Source of the DNA: Pseudomonas sp. LS-2
GTDB lineage: Bacteria > Pseudomonadota > Gammaproteobacteria > Pseudomonadales > Pseudomonadaceae
Direction of reading: 5' to 3'
Length of the DNA stretch: 64,000 bases
NCBI RefSeq assembly: GCF_003605735.1
Contig: NZ_QXTJ01000026.1
Coordinates: 5,330 to 69,329, forward strand
A program made the position numbers and the translations under genes. Under the pieces are notes generated by a model that worked only from the letters and a program-made list of their open reading frames with translations, ran no database searches and was not told where the DNA came from. Shown piece by piece: positions 60,726-64,000 of this stretch. Numbering within the stretch: the first letter of the stretch is position 1; the number at the start of each line of letters is the position of its first letter.

Positions 60726-61229
60726 ATGAAAAAGCAAGAAGCCTACACCGTCAGCATCGGCCTGCTCGCCGTGCTGGACACCTACCTGACCGCCACGGTG
60801 CTACCGGTCCCTGTCTGGGTCACGTTCATTGCATGGGCCTCGTTCTTCGTCGTCGGCGGGGGCAACGCCGGTTTCGTACGCAGCGTGGCCTCGAACCTCA
60901 CGGGTCTGGTGATCAGCTCGCTGGTGCTGCTGGGCATCGCCACCGTCAGCGAGGCGCCGTTCTTCATCGCCCTGTTGGTCGGCGCCGGCAGCGCACTGAT
61001 GGTTCAGGCCTCGAAAGTGCCGCTGCTGAGCATCCTGCCGGCAATCGTCTGGGGCTTTGCCTCCACAGTGGGCACCACCGCGGTCGGCGGCAAGCCAATG
61101 ACCACGCCAGGCCTTGAAAACCCGGCGCTAATCGCCGCCACCGCGCTGATCACCGGCGCCGTGTTCGGCTACGTCTCCGAACGCCTGGGCGATGCACTGA
61201 CCAGCAAGCCGCGCGCACAACTGGCCTGA
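60726..61229 (+). CDS. DUF1097 membrane protein
   Basis: A 167-residue inner-membrane protein with about five helices. The AVLDTYLTATVLPVPVWVTFIAWASFF and GGGNAGF segments fit DUF1097 (YcdZ-like). Function is unknown. ATG 60726 has AGGAAA, and the next gene starts 27 bases after its stop, so it is part of the operon. A transport role for nitrile, amide or metal is possible but unsupported by motif. Confidence 0.75.
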   Translation: MKKQEAYTVSIGLLAVLDTYLTATVLPVPVWVTFIAWASFFVVGGGNAGFVRSVASNLTGLVISSLVLLGIATVSEAPFFIALLVGAGSALMVQASKVPLLSILPAIVWGFASTVGTTAVGGKPMTTPGLENPALIAATALITGAVFGYVSERLGDALTSKPRAQLA

Positions 61230-61256
61230 ACCCTTTCCCACACACTGGAGCGCTTG

Positions 61257-62000
61257 ATGAAACTACAACACTACCTCGGTGGCCTGGAAAACCTTGGCCC
61301 GGTGGACTTCGAGAAACAGGTCTTCGTTCAGGAATGGGAGAAGCGCATCTTCGGCATTCACACCACGATGATGGCCGAGAGCGCACACCTGATCGACGCC
61401 CTGCCCAAGTACCCGATGAACACGCTGCCCACGGCGTTCAAAAGCGACTGGACCTGGGCCTCGCTGCGCACCGGTGCCGAAGCCATGCAGCCGTTCGAAT
61501 ACTTCAAGTTTCGCTACTACGAAAAGTGGTTGGGCGGCATTTCCGGTTTCTTTGTCGATCAGGGCTACATCAGCGGTGAGGAGCTCAAAAGCCGGGCCGA
61601 ATTCTACCGCAAGGCGCCCGACGCACCGCTGCCCGACATGCCCAGTGCACCGATCCGCGAACAGATCGTGCGTTACCTCAACGAAGGCGATTCCGGCTTG
61701 CGGCCTTACCCGGGCGCGGCCCTGTTCCGCGAAGGTGATGTGATCACCGTGGCCAATCCGGTCGCCGTGGACCACACCCGCCTGCCCGGCTACCTGCGCA
61801 ACAAGCCGGGGAAAGTCGTGGAGGTGTATCCGGGCGCCTTTGCCTATTTCGTCAATACGGGCGCGGACGGGATTGGCGAGGCAATGCCGGTTTATCGCGT
61901 GGCCTTCGATGCCATGGACATCTGGGGCGAGGAGAAAAGCGAGCCCAACACCACCCTCTACGCGGACCTGTTCGAGGCTTATCTGCAAGCGCCGCTCTGA
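61257..62000 (+). CDS. nthB: Nitrile hydratase subunit beta
   Basis: 247 residues from ATG 61257 (GGAG six bases before; a TTG directly precedes it). The N-terminal GGLENLGPVDFE..., VFVQEWEKRIFGIH segment and the C-terminal SH3-like barrel (FREGDVITVANPVAVDHTRLPGYLRNKPG) are typical. It pairs with the alpha subunit to form the active site. In this operon beta precedes alpha, the usual order for cobalt-type enzymes. Confidence 0.9.
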   Translation: MKLQHYLGGLENLGPVDFEKQVFVQEWEKRIFGIHTTMMAESAHLIDALPKYPMNTLPTAFKSDWTWASLRTGAEAMQPFEYFKFRYYEKWLGGISGFFVDQGYISGEELKSRAEFYRKAPDAPLPDMPSAPIREQIVRYLNEGDSGLRPYPGAALFREGDVITVANPVAVDHTRLPGYLRNKPGKVVEVYPGAFAYFVNTGADGIGEAMPVYRVAFDAMDIWGEEKSEPNTTLYADLFEAYLQAPL

Positions 62001-62045
62001 TCCCCATCAACGATTGACGAACCTCTATTGCAACGGAGCTTTTCC

Positions 62046-62669
62046 ATGAGCCAACTCTTCGACTACGAAAAACAACGGGAAGCCGAAAGCGCCGCCAAGG
62101 TGCGCGCGCTGGAAGCCTTGTTGATCGAAAAAGGCGTGATCGGCAGCGATTCGGTGGACACTGTACTGGCCCACTTCGAGACCGTGGCCGGGCCTTTCAA
62201 CGGCGCGAAAATCGTCGCCCGCGCCTGGGTCGATCCCGCGTACAAGGCGCGTTTACTGGCCGATACGCCCAAGGCCATCGCTGAGCTGAATCTGGCTCAG
62301 GGCATGGACGGCGCCGAGGGCGAACACATGCTGGCGGTCGCCAACGGCCCCGGCGTTCACAACCTGATCATCTGCACCCTGTGTTCGTGCTACCCGTGGC
62401 CCATCCTCGGGCTACCGCCGTATTGGTACAAGGATCCGGTGTTTCGTGCTCGCGGTGTTCGTGAGCCGCGTGCCGTACTGCGTGAATTCGGGGTGCCGAT
62501 CGGCAACGACACCAAGGTCGAGGTCTGGGACAGCAGCGCGCAAATTCGCTGGTTCGTGGTGCCCGAACGACCAGTCAACTCAGAGCACTTGAGCGAAGAG
62601 CAACTGGCGGCCCTGGTCACTCCGGAATCGATGATGGGCGTGGCGCTGGTCCAGTTGCCCGCTGCCTGA
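62046..62669 (+). CDS. nthA: Nitrile hydratase subunit alpha, cobalt type
   Basis: 207 residues from ATG 62046 with GGAG seven bases before. The metal site CTLCSC is at 110-115; CTLC with Thr marks the cobalt type, where iron enzymes have CSLC. Two of the three cysteines are oxidised to sulfinic/sulfenic acids in the mature enzyme. It hydrates nitriles to amides. GAKIVARAWVDPAYKARLL and the VVPERPxxSExLSEEQLAALVT segment confirm the family. Confidence 0.95.
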   Translation: MSQLFDYEKQREAESAAKVRALEALLIEKGVIGSDSVDTVLAHFETVAGPFNGAKIVARAWVDPAYKARLLADTPKAIAELNLAQGMDGAEGEHMLAVANGPGVHNLIICTLCSCYPWPILGLPPYWYKDPVFRARGVREPRAVLREFGVPIGNDTKVEVWDSSAQIRWFVVPERPVNSEHLSEEQLAALVTPESMMGVALVQLPAA

Positions 62670-62680
62670 GGAGCCTCGCC

Positions 62681-63061
62681 ATGTTTACCCGATTCGAAGA
62701 GTTCGCCGCCAACAGCCAGCTCGGCCACAAAGACTCGCCACCGCGTGCCCAGGGGCGCCTGCACTTCACTCAAGACTGGCAACGCAGCCTGTACGGCCTG
62801 GCACTGGCGCTGTCCAAGGCCGGTCATTTCGAATGGGAAGCCTTTCGCCAGAACCTGATCGGCTCGATCTCGATCTGGGAACAGCTGCCCTGTGACAACC
62901 AGCCGCCGTGGGATTACTACGAGCGCTATCTGGAAGCCCTGATCAAGGTCCTGGAGGAGCATTCGCTACTGGACATAGACGAGCTGCAAGCACGCTTGAG
63001 TGCCTTGAAACCCGACACCGATCTGAACGACAACAATCCTGAGTTGAGGAATATCGCATGA
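62681..63061 (+). CDS. Nitrile hydratase activator/accessory protein
   Basis: A 126-residue protein resembling the N-terminal part of the beta subunit (WQRSLYGLALALSKAGHFEWEAFRQ, then the YYERYLEALIKVLEEHSLLD helix), the layout of p14K-type activators that exchange with alpha to load cobalt. It begins 12 bases after the alpha stop and overlaps cbtB by 4 bases. It is shorter than beta, as expected. Confidence 0.82.
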   Translation: MFTRFEEFAANSQLGHKDSPPRAQGRLHFTQDWQRSLYGLALALSKAGHFEWEAFRQNLIGSISIWEQLPCDNQPPWDYYERYLEALIKVLEEHSLLDIDELQARLSALKPDTDLNDNNPELRNIA

Positions 63062-63237
63062 GCAGCACCGTACTCACACACGCCTCCAGCCGCAGCCGTG
63101 GCAACCGTCTGCTGGTGACCTTCGGCTCGATACTGATGGGCATGTCGCTGGTGTATTTCGCCGGTTTTTCGCATCTGGAACTGGTGCATAACGCCGCCCA
63201 CGACACCCGCCACAGTGCGGGTTTCCCTTGCCATTGA
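63058..63237 (+). CDS. cbtB: CbtB, cobalt transporter small subunit
   Basis: A 59-residue protein: one predicted helix (LVTFGSILMGMSLVYFAGF) and the diagnostic C-terminal HNAAHDTRHSAGFPCH with four His and one Cys. ATG 63058 overlaps the activator stop. CbtB works with CbtA in cobalt import; the pair is usually under a B12 riboswitch, but here it follows the nitrile hydratase genes. Confidence 0.9.
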   Translation: MSSTVLTHASSRSRGNRLLVTFGSILMGMSLVYFAGFSHLELVHNAAHDTRHSAGFPCH

Positions 63238-63262
63238 CTGATCTTTTTCGGAGCGCCCGAGC

Positions 63263-63988
63263 ATGTTCAAACGCATCCTCACCACGGCCTGTTACACCGG
63301 GGCCATTGCCGCCTTGTTGCTGACGCTGATGCAGAGCCTGTGGATCACGCCGTTGATTCTGCAGGCCGAAGTCTATGAAACCGCGCAAGTCACCCATGAG
63401 CAGACTCATGAGCATGCTGCCGGCGCTCATGAACACGAGCATGACGCAGAAGCATGGACCCCTGAAGACGGCTGGCAGCGCACGCTGTCCACGTTCGGCG
63501 GTGATCTGGTGGTCGCCATCGGCTTTGCCCTGTTGCTGAGCGCGCTGTACAACCTGAAGACACCCGCTAAACCCTGGCATGGCGTGTTGTGGGGGCTTGC
63601 GGGTTATGCGACGTTCTGTCTGGCACCCGCTGCGGGGTTGCCCCCGGAATTGCCGGGGACCGTGGCTGCCGACCTGTCTTCGCGTCAGGACTGGTGGGGT
63701 GCGACGGCGCTGGCGACCGCTGTGGGCCTTGCGTTGATCGTCTTCGGCAAGCATTGGCTATGGCGTGTCGTGGCCGTCTTGCTGATTGTGGCACCGCATG
63801 TCATTGGTGCACCGCAACCGGCGGAGCATCACGCGCTGGCAACGGATGCGTTGCAGGCGCAGTTTCGAGTGTCGTCGTTGCTGGTCAATGCAGTGTTCTG
63901 GATGGCGCTGGGGACTATGAGCGGCTGGTGGTTCTGGCGGCGGGAATCGGTCCGCGATGAGCTGAGTGCGCGAACATTGGTGAGATAG
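63263..63988 (+). CDS. cbtA: CbtA, cobalt transporter large subunit
   Basis: A 241-residue inner-membrane protein with about five helices and a His-rich insert between the first two (HEQTHEH and HEHEHD, residues 45-61) suited to metal capture. Length and layout match CbtA. It follows cbtB by 25 bases. Its place in a cobalt-type nitrile hydratase operon means that metal import and use are encoded together. The window ends 12 bases after the stop. Confidence 0.9.
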   Translation: MFKRILTTACYTGAIAALLLTLMQSLWITPLILQAEVYETAQVTHEQTHEHAAGAHEHEHDAEAWTPEDGWQRTLSTFGGDLVVAIGFALLLSALYNLKTPAKPWHGVLWGLAGYATFCLAPAAGLPPELPGTVAADLSSRQDWWGATALATAVGLALIVFGKHWLWRVVAVLLIVAPHVIGAPQPAEHHALATDALQAQFRVSSLLVNAVFWMALGTMSGWWFWRRESVRDELSARTLVR

Positions 63989-64000
63989 CGCGGTTATTGC

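Overview
The window is a high-GC chromosomal segment of a Pseudomonas. The evidence is the gene families (HrpR/HrpS pair, Pseudomonas-type REP palindromes, CyoABCD, gluconate dehydrogenase-type triheme cytochrome) and gene-dense operons with AGGAG-like ribosome binding sites. The hrpRS pair and a perfect HrpL promoter point to the P. syringae complex or a close plant-associated relative. The species cannot be fixed from this window.

Layout. 1-3.8 kb: tail of a GMC oxidoreductase with its triheme cytochrome, a small lipoprotein, a DJ-1/PfpI protein and a glycosyltransferase. 3.9-8.5 kb: mntH, a YdeP/FdhF-like molybdoenzyme and a DUF4142 protein. 8.5-14.2 kb: a cyoABCD quinol oxidase operon without cyoE, an FMN reductase and a predicted outer-membrane barrel. 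14.4-20.1 kb: D-amino-acid dehydrogenase, RidA and a polar amino-acid ABC transporter, divergent from an XRE-cupin regulator. 20.5-26.4 kb: a GlxA/AraC regulator, a VOC protein and a three-gene molybdenum hydroxylase (2Fe-2S, Mo subunit, triheme cytochrome). 26.6-28.0 kb: an MscS-like channel with a cyclic-nucleotide-binding-like domain.

28.2-32.3 kb: hrpR-hrpS and an HrpH-like lytic transglycosylase, the regulatory edge of a Hrp type III secretion island, with no hrp/hrc structural gene in the window. The transglycosylase has an exact hrp box (GGAACC-N15-CCACACA), and a truncated LysR gene lies just beyond it. This is the most striking part of the window.

32.7-37.7 kb: a run of minus-strand genes with a DoxX protein, two antibiotic-biosynthesis-monooxygenase-type proteins, an exported amidohydrolase, an isochorismatase-like hydrolase and an SRPBCC protein. 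38.2-48.8 kb: sugar-acid catabolism. A glucarate unit (dehydratase, MFS transporter, LysR) is followed by a hexuronate/mannonate unit (MFS transporter, uxuA, FadR-type GntR, a mannonate/altronate oxidoreductase, an RspB-like dehydrogenase). The hexuronate promoters share a TTGG-N5-CCAA operator. 49-59.3 kb: a DUF1989 protein, a three-component MocD/MocE/reductase oxygenase, two LacI regulators, a PhyH dioxygenase, an SDR and an inositol-dehydrogenase-like enzyme. This resembles a catabolic locus for a methylated or amino polyol, but the substrate is not known. 59.7-64 kb: a cobalt-type nitrile hydratase operon that carries a CobW-type GTPase, a DUF1097 membrane protein, an activator and the CbtB/CbtA cobalt transporter.

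Non-coding DNA is dominated by REP-type inverted repeats, including a tandem 358/392-bp array at 45.4-46.35 kb. No rRNA, tRNA, CRISPR array, insertion sequence or phage gene was recognised.
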